A stretch of 64,000 nucleotides of DNA from Anaspis maculata (GCA_949128115.1 OX421964.1:45238601-45302600); one strand, 5' to 3'; counted from the stretch's first letter, positions 14,166 through 25,690 are shown. The notes: generated by a model not told the origin, from the sequence alone. Numbers and translations are program-made.

Positions 14166-17100
14166 TCTTTTATTCTGTGTGAAAATAATTTCTGTGTATT
14201 TAGTACTTTTGAAACCGTTAAAAGGAGAATCAATCAAACTTGACACATTCAATAATCTTCTTATGTTTAACAAAATTTGAATGCCTAACAAAAATGAAGT
14301 TGCTTTGAAATAGTTTTTCTTTCGTCTTGAATATCGTAATTGAAAATTAGCATTTCTGACCACGTTTTCATACATTCACCGTCAGTTCCACAAAAGAGAT
14401 GATCAGCGATCAATGTTGATTGCAGATTAACTGAACTTTTTTCTACTAAATGCTAGGTGATTAACCACAAAAAATGCCTGAAATCTGTTCTAGACCCATC
14501 ATATTTCCATTATTGACAGATAAACCAGCATTCCCATTGATCAGTAGGCTACAAATTGACAACAAAAATCGCGAATCAACTGATCTCGAATTATCTTTTT
14601 TGTGGAACCCAGGCTCAAACTAAAATATCTCGTAAACGGTGCATTTATCGAGGTTGAACAGAGGGACTTTTTTTGGCAGAAAGCACCAATATTCTATAAT
14701 TTCTTGTTAAATTTGGAAACAATCCACATTCAAACAAGTTAGGGTTATTTTTACCCCCACATCTCAGCCTGACCCACCCCTGGTAAATTATTGTGGAATT
14801 AATCTTGCCTCATTTTGTTGGGCATAAGAAGGTTAGTGGGTTTGTCAAGTTTGATTGATTTTCCTTGAACGGTTACAGAATATATTGAATGAAAACCATC
14901 TTCAGGGTCCCACCTTCAGGGGCTCGTAGCTCCCTTAGGAAGCGTTTCCGGAACCATGTTCATAGGAACTTTTTTTTCTTGTTTTGATGAGAGGAAACTG
15001 CCTTAGAACGTTGTCGGTATATTTTCGAGACACCTGTATAACCTCGGTTGTGAACGCTGTTATAGCTTTGGCGCCTTATATCCCAAATGGGCGCCGCGTC
15101 TATAATAGCATTTCGTGGGGGTAAGAGAAATCAATTCTGTTTTTCTCAAAAAGAAAATGATGCAACATGTTTTCAATAGTTTTCTAACAATTTAAATCCA
15201 TTGAACTCACTCATGGCATCATCAATAACAGCATTCTTCAAGATATCGCCCGATAAGAAGTCAACAAATTTTACCACTTTTTTCAATTTTACAAAACATT
15301 ATTGACGAAAATTTTATGATAAAAAATTTCATGAGGAATGAAAAGTTCAAACTATTTGCTAGCAATATTACGTATGGCCCAACCGCAGCGCGCACTTGGT
15401 AGTCTAGAGAACTGTTTTTTTTCCTGAGCGATTCCAACAAAAAGCATCTTTGTTGCTTTTTAAGAAAAGACACATTTTCTTGTCTCAAGGAGTGCGGTAG
15501 GCATTTAAATAAACATAGACCTATAACACTGTATAAATGAACAATATCACATCTGTACAAAAATGAAGAACCCAGAATTCTTATCAATTATTCTGTGCTG
15601 CTCAACAGGCCGGGAAAAATATTCTTCACTTCTTAGCGGGCAATGGTTACATAGTTCAATGAATTTAAATAATTAGAAAACCACTGAAAAGATGTTCATC
15701 ATTTCCTTTTTGAGAAACAAAAATTGAATATGATTTCTCTGACAGCACAAATAACTTTTTTTTCAACAGTAGTTAACGTCGGGTTGCTCACTTCGAGTTT
15801 AACTTTAAACTTGGTTTGGTTTGCCATAGATTCAATTGTTACAACAATTATTTCCATAGTATCCAAACCGGGTTTAAAGTTAAACTCGAAGTGAGCAACC
15901 CGACGTAAGACAGACACGCAGAGATGGAACAGATGCTTTAAACTTTTGCATCAGAATTATTGTAAAAGTCAGCGAAGTCAGCCTTATCCAGCCGTAATTT
16001 TAATTTTAATCGTAAGCGAAGCATCGCTTGTTGGCTCTCATGAATTAAAACCAATCATTCTCTTTTGAATACAACTTTCCTCACTCAAAGCAACAAGAAT
16101 GGAAAAATATTCCAGCCAGTTAAAACAAGGGCCTTCAAGGGCCGGTATTTCCATCTCCTGATAAAGTCGCGAAGACGTTATTCGGCAGATGAGTTCTGCG
16201 CAGAACGTACAGCGCAGCGTTCATCTGCCGAATCGAGTTATTCGGAACTTATCCGGAGATGGAAATACCGGGTCTAAAGCATCTTTTCACTTCTGCGAAG
16301 ATGTGAAGGGATGAGCACCACTCGGGGTTAACTCAGTGGTAGGTGGTAGGTCAGATACCTACAGGCCTTATAAAGAATTTGACACCAAAAAAAGCTTTAG
16401 TCGGAGTTTTTTTGAGATTGTATTGATTTTGACGACATACCGCTTGGCCTATTGGAAAGAGGGTTAAAAAAATATATCACCTGTACCTTGTTTTTCTTTT
16501 TCTGACAAGCAATTTCACGGCTTTTTCCATTAGAGTAAGCTATAGTAAAAATGGGTTGTGCTGGTACGAATGGTACGATATGCTAACTTGATGCTAACGT
16601 CGTGGCATCTAATTGTCTAGATGTGCTATATACTGGGTACTTGCAATATATCGCGACTTTCCTTAACGGTACAGTATGAAATCTTTTACGAAGCCCACAA
16701 ATAATTAATATAAAAAATTCTCAACTTTTATTTTCGAAGTTATGAAGAGATTTTAGTGAAAACTGTTGGTGGCATAGTAATCAACAATATTGTTTATGTT
16801 TATGTCAGTATTCAAGAATTATTTATATTTTTTCATATTCTGTCATTTTGTTTATTTTCATCTTTGTAATGGAAATTACCATTCCTTTGGAGTACAATGG
16901 GCCCAATAATGAAGCCTACGTGCCAGGTGAAACTGTGTTCCACTGACTCCTCAAAATGGAATCTAGAATTACCATTCGTTTATTATACCGGGTGTTTATA
17001 AATGTCTGTGATCGCATCGCCTTTGGAATCCGCTTTCGATCACTACAATTGCGCCTGTTGCTGCGTTTTTCGGCCTGACCCATGCCTGCCGCGATCACAG

Positions 17101-20100
17101 TTTCTTATAAACACCCCGTACAATAAACAAATACAATAAAAAGTAAAAATAATGAGAAAAAATTCCAACCCCCGAATATGTACTACATTTCCATTTAGAG
17201 TTGACGGCACACCACAGGGACCTGTGGGCGGAGCCTAACTGCGCGAACTTAGTTCATCTAGTGGTGCACCTAGATTTGCAGTGGAATTTTAGGTTTGCCT
17301 GTGACCGGATAATGGTCCACCACTCCAGCTGACGGTGTTGCATCCCCTATTTCAACACAAGGGCTCGTTCAAAACGATTTTTGTTTTTTTGTTTAGCCCC
17401 GCCCACAGGTCCCTGTGGTGTGCCGTCAACTCTACTACGCAGGTTAAGTCATGAAGTAGAAAAAAACAATTTCACTGAAAAACTTCCCAAAAAAGTTTCT
17501 TTTTGGAAAACGTTGTGACCATCTGCTCTACATCGGTTGAGAGATCAACCGTATGGTTTGAATGCATTGTTTACAATAATTTTTAGATTTCTGACTCACT
17601 CTGTATAGTAAATGGAAATTCTATTCACATTCAGTGATTGATATTTCTTTCTCATCATTCTGTAACCAAGAGTTCACTGAAATCTCTTGAAATAATAACG
17701 GAACTAGAAGGGTTCGAATGACCACCCTTTGATCTTTCATAACTTCGAAAATAAAAGTCGATTTATTTTTTACTATCATCCTATATAATGTGACAGTTGT
17801 TACCATCATCGTGCCGTGAAAGTGAAAATGATCTAGATTACATAGGAAAACTTGAGTTTTCTTGGAGGGAAAATTAGCTACGGTCGATAAGGGACATCGT
17901 CTCTACCGGTTGATGGCTCTTCGCTAATGCTGTTAAGCTAATCGTGGCCACTGAAGAGAAATATACTTAAGAGCGGCAATATTGAAGAAAATGGAATGAA
18001 AACGCCCACTGTCCAATTTGATGCTCATAACTAAGTGGTGAGTATTGCCTGCTCTGGCTTATACCAAATTAGCAAGCATCAGGTATGAAGAAGAAGATAC
18101 ATAAGGAAAATAAACAAGTTTCATGTTGAGAACATCTTCCAGCAATTGCACTCAGGCACATCTCTCGCCTCATGCAATCCCAACTCCATAAATTAATGCC
18201 CATCTAAGGAGGTTTCCTCAACCTCACTAGGGCTATTGGGCAGTGAGCAATTCCATTTCACTTCTGCAGCGCTTGAGCATTATTTCTTCAGTGACCATCG
18301 CAATAATTTCGCAGCATTACTGAAGAGTCACCAACCAGTAGAGACAAGGTCCCTTATCAACCGCAGCAAATTTTTACTAATTACTAAATCGCTAAGTAGT
18401 TTGGTAAATTTTTAATTAAATCACGTCGCTATGACGGACGGTGACAATTATTGTCACATAAATCATATTATAAATCATAGCATATAGTTGCAGCGGTACG
18501 CTAGCAAAATAACCCTGATTCTGCATTTTGTGATACTGCAATGAAATTTGGCATATGCAAACTACGTAGAATTTCAAGTGATTTGACCCGCAGCACTCAA
18601 AAATTTGTCCATTAGGGGGCGACTGGGGGCCCCTCCGAATTTCAAGATGTCAGAGTTTTTACCATGCACCATTCAGTACCGCCCTATCTACCATACAGGA
18701 CCTAAACAACTTTGTTCTTGACCATCATAACATTTTTTGTCATGTCAATTCCATTCTTCTTACAGAAAAAAAATTATTTCTTTGTCTGGTCAACAAGTCA
18801 AGAAATCTATTTTTTTTTGGACCACAAATAGATTGTTGAGTCGTTTTTGTGTGATCATCGATAAATCCGCATCCCCTTGATTCATTTATGAAAACAAAAG
18901 TTTTGCTGTTCTATTCTTTCACAAAGAGGTGACCTCAACTTACCATTATTTTCAACATTACCTATTTCAATGTTTTATCCCTAAAAATATGATTATTATT
19001 GTACTAATATATAGCTTGAAGTATTCTTCAACGGTGTGGATGATGAAACGGCCTCAGATTCCACCCGGAAGCCGTGCATATTAATTTTTCTGCAAGGCCG
19101 TCAAATTTGGCATTTTTGATTTTCTACCGGGAGCGGCCAAAATGTCAATACACACCACTCCGCCCAAGAGCACCGGTTGCGGTACTTTCGCACCGACTCT
19201 CATTTTAGTATCACAAAATGCAAAATTGTTAGGCGTGAATATCGTTTTCCGCTAGAGCAAACCGGTGCTCTTGGGCGGAGTGGTGTGTATTGACATTTTG
19301 GCCGCTCCCGCTAGAAAATAAAAAATGCCAAATTTGACGGCCTTGCAGAAAAATTATTATGTACGGCTTCCAGGTGGAATCTGAGGCAGTTTCATCATCC
19401 ACATTGTTAAAGAGAACTTCAAGCTATATATTGGTATAACAATAATCATACTTACCGCCGGGGTAAAACATTGAAAAAGGTAATGTTGAAAATAATGGTA
19501 AGTTGAAGTTACTCCTTTGTTGAAAAATAGCACTGCAAAAGTTTTCTTCTCATAAATGAATCAAGGGGATGCGGATTTATCGATGATCGCACAAAAACTA
19601 CTTAACAATCTATTGGTGGTCAAAAAAATATATATTTTTCAATTTGTTGACCAGGCAAAGAAATTATTTTTTTTCTATAAGAAGAATGGAATTGACATAA
19701 CGAAAAATATTATGATGGTCAAGAACAAAGTTGTTTAGGTCCTGTACGGTAGATAGGGCGGTACTGAATGGCACATGGGAAAAATTCAGACATCATGAAA
19801 TTTCGAGGGACCCCCAGTCGCCCCCTTTATGGACAAATTTTTGAGTGCTGCGGGTCAAATCACTTGAAATTTTATGTAGTTTGCATATGCCAAATTTAAT
19901 TGCAGTATCACAAAATGCAGAATCAAAAAGCGTACCGCTGCAACTAATAGCACATCTAGACAACTAACTGCCAAGACGTTAACATCAAGCTAGCATCGTA
20001 CCAACGAAACATGTTTTCCGTTAGCTCAGTTTAATGAAAAAAGCCGCCGAAACAGATTATAGTGGGGATATTTTTTCGATCACCCATTACAAATCAATTC

Positions 20101-20241
20101 AAATCTCTGTATTTGTATATTTCTTCGAAACAGGATAATCCCGCTACTCTTTATTCCACATCAATTGTAAATGTGACGTATCAGTCTTCACCTGAAAACG
20201 AAGGAACCGGATGGCTGGCGGAATTCGAAGCTGTTAATTAA
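2026..20241 (+). CDS. Cubn: Multi-CUB-domain receptor, cubilin-like (3' part of gene)
   Basis: Extracellular CUB-repeat protein. Cubilin is a peripheral endocytic receptor that binds protein and vitamin ligands and works with amnionless; that role is family knowledge. Exons with matching phases: 2026-2403, 2451-2527, 2586-2681, 2739-3252, 3315-3536, 4847-5332, 5381-5590, 5685-5773, 6015-6894, 6953-7138, 7362-7727, 8537-8959, 10525-10751, 10806-11040, 11091-11254, 11323-11626, 12783-12874 and 20134-20241. After two bases that complete an upstream codon they total 1,685 codons including the TAA stop. About 14 CUB units follow one another, most opening with CGG, then SPxYPxxY, CxW and a late GFKA/GTGF block (clear starts at 2034, 2452, 3324, 4991, 6073, 6400, 6739, 7364, 8551, 11494). 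CUB 6 (5381-6030) and CUB 13 (11091-11480) are divergent. There is no transmembrane segment at the end, as in cubilin. The first visible exon is internal, so the 5' end is outside the window. The join 8959 to 10525 and the long last intron are the least certain. Another multi-CUB protein is the alternative. Confidence 0.8.
3767..4815. mobile_element. Foldback element (near-complete palindrome), TA-flanked
   Basis: Lies in the cubilin-like intron 3537-4846. Begins TACAGGGTGGTCCAAC and ends ggaccaccctgta. The two halves are inverted copies over nearly the whole 1.05 kb, including the 'aactttgaagggctgta' block and 'gaacatgttatgattgttcg'. TA target duplication and the end sequence suggest a non-autonomous Tc1/mariner-type element. 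A related fragment lies at 49127-49185. Confidence 0.8.
8976..9140. mobile_element. Harbinger-like MITE with TTA duplication (copy 1)
   Basis: Inverted ends AGGTGCGTTCAGTCAGC/GCTGACTGAACGCACCT, flanked by TTA at 8973-8975 and 9141-9143. A 3-bp TTA duplication is typical of PIF/Harbinger. Copy 2 is at 12414-12574 and a partial copy at 15974-16052. It sits 11 bp after the splice donor at 8960. Confidence 0.85.
10040..10300. repeat. Fragment of the long inverted-repeat family of 16505-20060
   Basis: Shares 'tagttgtcta.atctgct', 'atgtgaca.ttgtcacc' and 'gataagggacattgtct' in the same order as the arms of the large element in the last intron. Only one arm is present. The stretch 9141-10524 is otherwise without recognisable exons; it holds three TACAGGGTG-type ends near 9234, 9354 and 9522. 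Confidence 0.5.
11657..11772. mobile_element. Palindromic MITE, 116 bp
   Basis: Inverted arms 11657-11678 and 11751-11772 (tactgcgtt.aaccctagtg). The inner block ccaactagaatcac is shared with the ends of the larger elements at 30258-31186 and 43109-43943, so it is probably a short member of that family. Confidence 0.7.
12276..12345 (-). repeat. tRNA-like fragment with a B-box (SINE or tRNA relic)
   Basis: On the minus strand the stretch reads gcgggttcgattcccgc followed by tcggggca, which matches a T-arm with a Pol III B-box and a 3' acceptor strand. No matching 5' acceptor strand (GCCCCGA) lies upstream at tRNA distance, so it is not a complete tRNA gene. Confidence 0.4.
12414..12574. mobile_element. 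Harbinger-like MITE with TTA duplication (copy 2)
   Basis: Ends GGGTGGGTTCAGTCAGC and GCTGACTGAACCTACCC, with TTA at 12411-12413 and 12575-12577. Same family as 8976-9140, and again in an intron of the cubilin-like gene. Confidence 0.85.
13484..13717. mobile_element. GC-rich MITE family G, copy a
   Basis: About 234 bp. Contains cctgtgggcggagcctaac near the left end and gccccgcccacaggtccc near the right, with ends TAGAG..CTCTA. Copies b (17196-17434) and c (32285-32516) share the whole interior. Confidence 0.8.
13982..15038. mobile_element. TIR element, about 1.06 kb, TA-flanked
   Basis: Left end taccggtgtcccgaaaatat and right end attttcgagacacctgta. The inverted arms run about 120 bp and include 'ccttaggaagcgtttccgg'. 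The interior has no transposase; it includes an AGTA microsatellite. Probably non-autonomous. Confidence 0.75.
14127..14164. repeat. (GTAA)n microsatellite
   Basis: About nine uninterrupted tetranucleotide repeats inside the TIR element 13982-15038. It is likely to vary in length between individuals. Confidence 0.9.
15776..15906. mobile_element. Palindromic MITE, 131 bp
   Basis: Inverted arms of about 35 bp starting acgtcgggttgctcacttcg, with a loop of about 60 bp. No other copy was noticed in the window. Confidence 0.8.
15974..16052. mobile_element. Harbinger-like MITE, partial copy 3
   Basis: Matches the left half of the element at 8976-9140 (agccttatccagccgtaatt, then cgtaagcgaagcatcgcttg). 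The right arm is missing. Confidence 0.6.
16142..16271. mobile_element. Palindromic MITE, 130 bp
   Basis: Inverted arms ccggtatttccatctcc (16142) and ggagatggaaataccgg (ends 16271), with a second inner pair ttcggcagatga/tcatctgccgaa. No coding capacity. Confidence 0.75.
16890..16985 (+). repeat. Dispersed LINE-like tail (short copy)
   Basis: Contains gggcccaataatgaagcc, then tgccaggtg and a tail ending near a repeated cattcgtttatta. Matches the ends of the repeats at 361-690 and 59945-60305. Confidence 0.4.
16986..17120. mobile_element. 135-bp MITE, copy 1
   Basis: Ends TACCGGGTGTTTATAAAT and TTATAAACACCCCGTA. Nearly identical to 53983-54117 along its whole length, with only about three substitutions seen by eye. 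Confidence 0.85.
17196..17434. mobile_element. GC-rich MITE family G, copy b
   Basis: The most intact of three copies. Inverted ends tagagttgacggcacaccac and gtggtgtgccgtcaactcta continue into acagg.cctgtgggcgg. Compare 13484-13717 and 32285-32516. Confidence 0.85.
18486..19950. mobile_element. 1.46 kb near-perfect palindrome
   Basis: Arms of about 700 bp (18486-19190 and 19260-19950) meet at a loop of about 70 bp. The outer end is agttgcagcggtacgc and the inner end is gcccaagagcaccggt / accggtgctcttgggc. Arms differ by scattered substitutions. There is no transposase. Confidence 0.85.
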
Positions 20242-20288
20242 ATGAAATAAGTTGACTCTAAACATCAATATCGGTCTATTTATGAAAA

Positions 20289-20294
20289 AATAAA
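20289..20294 (+). terminator. Poly(A) signal AATAAA of the cubilin-like gene
   Basis: Lies 48 bases after the TAA stop at 20239-20241; canonical hexamer. Confidence 0.6.
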
Positions 20295-20933
20295 ACTTGG
20301 CTATTATATCGGAAAAACTCTGTAAGTAAACTATTCTTTTCAACTAATCAACTGTGAAACGGAAGTAAAATAGTTGCAGCCTTCCTACCTTTGCAAGCTC
20401 GAGGATATTGTTACAAATTTGCTTTGGGCACTTCAATAATAATAATAGGATCCTTGCATGAATTTCATTTTAGAAAAATTATTTCATGGTAACAATAATT
20501 TCCGACAAAAAATATTGTTGACCAAATTTTTTCCATCCTTTAAAATAGTTTTTTATCGGTATTATTGCTGCGGCAGAGGGTCCGTGAGCCTCTGAAGCTA
20601 CAAGACCCTGTCTTCTGCACAAGGTCTATCTATCTTCTGTCTTCTGTCTATCACTACGAACTTGAGAATGTACGATTTCTTTTACGCAGGGTATTCAACC
20701 CTATGACGGGTCCTCATCATACCGTTCGAGGCCCAGGTGCATGGTCTAACAGTTTTTGAGTTTTTAAATGTACAAAAAAAATCATGCAGATTTGCGGGAA
20801 ACCACTTAGTCTATGAGACAAGTCACATAAATTGTCTCACTCAGATATCGCACTACGCTGTGTTCGCACTGTCGATGTCGTTTGGAATTCAACTTTGCCC
20901 TCTGATGCTGAGCCGCTCCTTTAGGCAGCAGTC

Positions 20934-21642
20934 ACACTGGAGCCATCACCACCCACTACCACCCACCACCACCCACTACCACCAAGCAAAATAATCCAGC
21001 ATGGTCTCACTGAGCCACCGTCCAGCGTCTACCGTTAACCACCGTTTCCCAGACCCCGGGAGTTTTATATAATTCGTACTACAATTCTGTAGCGAAAGTT
21101 GCCTAAAAACCACGATTTTAGGCAACATTCGCTCATCAGTGTACTGCGGAATGTATTTTACTCCCAGGGACTTTTCTCACACGATTCAAGAATAGCGGCC
21201 CAGCTCATGACAAGATTAACAAGTTCTGTGATTGCAATGATTTCGTCCGATGACTCAGGACTCAAGTTGTAGCTTTATACTGCATCTCGAAAAAAATCCG
21301 TAAAAAACGCCGGAACATGTGGGTGCGTCAAATGTTTCTCGATAGAGAACAACTAGGAGAATTTCATTAATTAGTGCCGCAGCTTGTTGATGATGAAGAA
21401 CAATTTACACATTGTATGTTGTATGTATACACAAAATGTTTGTTCTGTATGCGCATCAAGATGCGTATTGTTAACCACCGACCACTGACCACCACTTTGA
21501 AAATTTCAAACACATGGCCACCGGTGGTCACTGGGCGGTGGCAAGAGGTGGCTGTAGTGTGACCAGCATCATTACATTGCGTGCGTTTGATTTTTGATTG
21601 ATGGTAGTGGGTGGTGGTGGGTGGCTCAGTGTGACTGCTGCC
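20934..21642. mobile_element. Harbinger-type element, 709 bp, TTA duplication
   Basis: Ends GGCAGCAGTCACACTG and CAGTGTGACTGCTGCC, flanked by TTA at 20931-20933 and 21643-21645. The ends continue into runs of ccaccacccactacc and the inverted ggtagtgggtggtgg. No transposase frame is inside. Confidence 0.8.
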
Positions 21643-21645
21643 TTA

Positions 21646-23460
21646 TACACCAGCTTCTTGCTGCGGTCCAGACAGACTTATTCCATTCCGGCAAGCTCTC
21701 AATGTACGTAAGAACGGCTCCTCCGCCAATTGTGCAAGTGCGTGCCTTACTCGCACGTCGTTGTCTCCAGCGGATTCCGCAGGACGTTAGGTGAAAGCAC
21801 GCTGCATTTTATTATTAAAACATGCTACTTGGCATAGGTAGTTGCTGTATAGACCTTAATCTTCCGATTGAGATTTGGAGCCATCTGCGGCAGCCGTGTA
21901 GGCTCTGAAGGTGGTCTGTATACAGAATAAAGAAGAAAAAAGAATGATGTCAAGTTTGTACTCCAGACATAGGGTATGAAATTGACTTGCCCCAGCTTGA
22001 CATTATTTTGAATAATTGAATTATACAAACACTCAGAATGTGGGCACGCAATTGCCTCATTCTGAAAAATTGCGGCGATCATAGGTGCAATAAAATGCAA
22101 AGCTAGAAACATAAAAATTCGATTTTACTGCCCCAATACCGCTGACCACCATACTTCTTGGTTATTTTTCTTTCAAAAACACACACACGGACCTCGGACG
22201 CGAATTATTCCTGCGCCAGTTTTATGGACTATGATAGCTGGCCGCGCTCTAGCACCTTTTTGCTGGATTACTCCGGGGATGCCTGTGTTTTTTTATTGAC
22301 CGGTGCTTCAATTTTATTATTTTCTTTCCATCTCAATGAAAAATGCTTATTTGTTACAAAATGCGGTTTTTAAAGCTCCATATCCCTAGAGCGTCCCCTC
22401 TTCCGCCCCATAAATTTAATCCTCTTTCTCGCGCAACGCGCAACACTTCTCCACTTACTAGCAGTGTGGAAATTTATCGCGTGCTTTTCCCGAATTAATT
22501 CTTTTAAATGCCTGCTTTTCCCGACGAGAGGAAAAACCAGATTTCATCGCGACGGCCGCCGTGGAATTCCCAGCGACATGACAGCTTATATATTATTTTT
22601 TAGCAAGGGTGTCGTTCGTAACGACCCATTCTTACCAACCTAACCACTTGACTTAATAAGCGGCTGATTTATGTAAGAAGGAGAGCTCTACTGGTTATGG
22701 CAACATTGCTTTATTGCATCTTCTCATCCTATAGCTATATACTACCGCATATTTCACAGTCTGCGTCTGACAAAGCGGCCCTCCGTCCTCATCCCCTATC
22801 AGCCTCCCTCTCCTCGTCCTCACGCGGCCTCCTGCTGGAGTCCTTTGCCATACGCGCGGTAATCCCGAAATATTTTTTATTTTCTTAAGCAGGAGGGAAA
22901 GCAGGATACCAATCAAAAAGGGCGATCGAAGAGGAGGCGCGGAAACAAACAACTTTTCGATTACACGGCATCCTTTGATCTCGTGTCATCATCATCGGCA
23001 TCGAGCCCATCATCACAAGTTGAATTCATGTCGAGTCGCCCCTGTCTTACGCGGAATGACAAGTTGTGTGTATGGAATCCTCCACTCCACAGATAAAGAA
23101 TAACTAAAAAAATCCAATTTAGAAGCAAATGGCGTCTGTTTATAATATAGATTGGGGATTAGATCTGGAAAGACATGCGTGAAATGGTGAGAGTCCCTGT
23201 TTTTTCACAAATACTTGGAAATGTAGACCTACTAGGTAATGAAAACAGATTTTTAGCTTACCTACTTCTCCATACGGGAAGGCGCTTAGGTCCTCACTTT
23301 GCCGTCTGTCTGTCTATCCGTCATGCATCGCTAGTCCTAGACGACAGGATTTCTGCGAAAAATGTAAACTCCAATGGGTAGCTGATGGCTTTGAAACCCG
23401 AATCAAGAGAAATCTTGCCGAAATTACTATAAACAATTAAAATAATAACAATTTAGGGTA
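21646..23460. other. No gene recognised
   Basis: Mixed-composition intergenic DNA. The 22380-23060 part is more GC-rich and less repetitive than its surroundings. Short frames have no recognisable domains. Confidence 0.5.
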
Positions 23461-23730
23461 GTGGGGCTGGGACAGCATCTACAGGGTGGTGAAAATTTCG
23501 ATACTCACCATTGGTATCTTGAAAACGGTAGGAGATACGAGGTCGGTTTAATTAGAAAAGAGTTGCGCATATTGGGGCGATTAGGAATGTGGAAAGGAAC
23601 TTTGAATATTTTGACTGGTTCCCGATTTATTACGAAAAAACTGAAAATTGTGATTTCAGAAATTAATTTCTATCTTTCCAACCAATCAAGCTATTTCAAT
23701 CAAACTTGGTAGTTTTATGTTTTTGACCAC
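23461..23730. repeat. Truncated foldback end
   Basis: Begins tacagggtggtgaaaatttc (from 23481) and carries 'ggtaggagatac.aggtcggtt..aatta.aaaa.agttgcgca', which parallels the left end of the element at 51620-53145. The partner arm is not present. Confidence 0.45.
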
Positions 23731-24002
23731 TCCGAGTCAAATGACGTTGACAAATATTTTCCAGGCCTCCTAGATTTCAAGTTAGGATAGTCAACTTTTT
23801 TTCTTATGGCCGCCATATTGGATTTTTCACTAAGAGATAGAGAAAAAACTCGCTTTCCGAATTATCAACCAACATGTCCTTTTTATCACATTTTTAGCAT
23901 CAAATTTCGAAATTTTTGTGAATTATTGATGAAATCGGGAATGCTTTCAAAAACAATTGGAATATTATCAATAGCAACCACAAAAAAGGTGACAGATTTT
24001 GT

Positions 24003-24773
24003 GCAATGGGGTGTTTCGCCGCTGAAGAAGACGATAGATGGCAGCAGGGGCCAACCCGGGTTTATCACTAGGTTACTGTTGGTTGGTAAACCTACCTGCT
24101 CCATGTTGGTATCTCGTATTTCTTCAGCCCGTTTGTGTGTCTGTCAGGGATGTGTCTGTGTGTGTGTATGCGTAACGCTATATTGCCTAGCAGCATCACG
24201 CTACACCCAGCATTTTGCCACCTGCCACTGATCACTCGAACAATGAAAATGACAGCAACGACCATATGACTGACATTTTCTGAAAAAAATATTGAACGTG
24301 GGGTTGTACTGGTCGGTTTTGGTGATTTTTGAGGGCTGAAAGGGCCCAATGACCGTGCAAATGTTTGCCAGAGGGACCGTCTGGGAGACAGCACTCGAAG
24401 AGCAGTTCGCGGGCACGCCGGCCGATTTGAAACCTATTGCAACCTACCTGCCACCGTGCCGTGTGCCGTGTGCCCCACTGTCCATGTTCAAGAACACAAT
24501 CATGCTTTTCTTCAAAAACATCTATAGTAAAGACCTTTACTCTGAAAGCCAAGTGAACGTAATTTTTTCCATCTAATTCCTTCCTCACCTCTGATGACAC
24601 ACATTCATACTTGACTTGACATGACAGCCGACCCGGCAGGCAGACACCAAAGTCAAAAGGAAAACCCCATCCATGTGAGAACCGTTCAAAAAGTAGTGGG
24701 AAAATAACCCGGGTTGGCCCCTGCTGCCATCTACTTGACAACTTGACAACTGCAGAGAAAACACCCCATTGAT
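24003..24773. mobile_element. TIR element, about 770 bp
   Basis: Inverted ends caatggggtgttt and aaacaccccattg. A second inverted pair is agatggcagcaggggccaac / gttggcccctgctgccatct. The longest frame inside (minus, 24232-24741) looks like no known transposase. Confidence 0.7.
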
Positions 24774-24954
24774 GTATCCAACTTCTTAATTATTGTGTTT
24801 TTTGCTCGTCAATATATTCACCAATGAAGAAAAGCAAGACATGTACGATGTTTACATTCGCAGCAATAGAAATTCGGTTTTGGCGTCTCAGAATTACGCA
24901 AATTTGTAGGTAGGTACCCAGAAAGATGGAAACCTCACCGGACCATGTTTGCCA

Positions 24955-25690
24955 GAATTGCATAGAATTTGTCTTTGCTGGCGGGTTTAGAATGGCACGA
25001 GGACCGTATCGAGAACGAGATAGTGTAAATGACGTGAATGTCTTGGCTCAATTAGCAAAAAACCCAGAAACCCCTGGATTCCCGATTCTACTGTGAGAAA
25101 AATTATAAAAGAAAACAAGTACCGTGAATATAAGTTCCAACCCGTCCAAACCCTCCATCCTGGTGATTATGACAGAAGATTGGAGTTTTGCAATTGGTCC
25201 CGCCAGAACCTGTGACAATATCAATATTTTTTCAGAAGAATACTGTGAACTCACGAGTCTTTATTCACCAACTCAGAGATGTTTAATAGAAGAAATCTCC
25301 ACCACTCTGCGACAGAGAACCCTCATATTTTAAGAGATACTAGGCCGCAAGTTCGAAATTCCTTAAATGAATGGGCTGATCTGTTGGATGATGCGCTTCT
25401 GGGCCCATTTTCCATTGAAGGGCATTTAAATGGGACTGGATTTCTGAACTTTTTAGAAAGAAATTTTGAAAACATGCTTGATGAATTGCCATTACGAACG
25501 GTTCAAAACCTTGAATGGTATCAGCAAGATGGAGCTGGTCATCACAACGCCCAAAGATGAGCCCGATGGTCCTCATTTTCGGTTGGGGTTGCATAGACAA
25601 CGTCTTTGACATACCCCACCAAAAATAATCTAACGGCGTCAAGCATGGCGATCTTGGAGGCCATGTGGCCAACGAACAGGACCTAATGTT
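24955..25690. pseudogene. Broken mariner-like transposase with internal inversion
   Basis: On the plus strand, degenerate frames carry hallmarks of insect Tc1/mariner-superfamily (DDE/IS630-type) transposases: VRKIIKENKY and HPGDYDRRLEFCNW near 25090-25200, then NRRNLHH, TRPQVR and EWYQQDGA near 25285-25550. The next expected segment, WPPRSPxLTPLDYFxWG, is present on the opposite strand, reading from 25672 downward. Stops and frame shifts occur on both sides. The element is dead and has had its C-terminal block inverted. No terminal repeats were identified. Confidence 0.7.

Larger units (their letters stand above)
16505..20060. mobile_element. Large inverted-repeat element broken by two nested insertions
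   Basis: Arm pieces 16505-16630 plus about 17776-18000 are inverted relative to 18270-18484 plus 19951-20060. Shared blocks include 'tagatgtgcta', 'atgtgaca', 'gataagggac' and 'tctctac.ggttg'. The left arm is interrupted at about 16631-17775 by another inverted-repeat element (arms with 'ttcgaagttatgaa'), which itself carries two MITEs and a LINE tail. The right arm is interrupted by the palindrome 18486-19950. All of it lies in the last intron of the cubilin-like gene. Confidence 0.7.

Noticed and set aside
10461..20241. A separate three-CUB secreted gene starting at the ATG at 10461
   Set aside because: The exon at 10525 takes up the phase left at 8959 and begins exactly at a CUB start; the putative signal peptide lies over a pyrimidine-rich acceptor. 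Kept as a finding, not as a feature.
24232..24741. A 169-codon minus-strand frame
   Set aside because: Lies inside a TIR element and resembles no transposase; probably chance.
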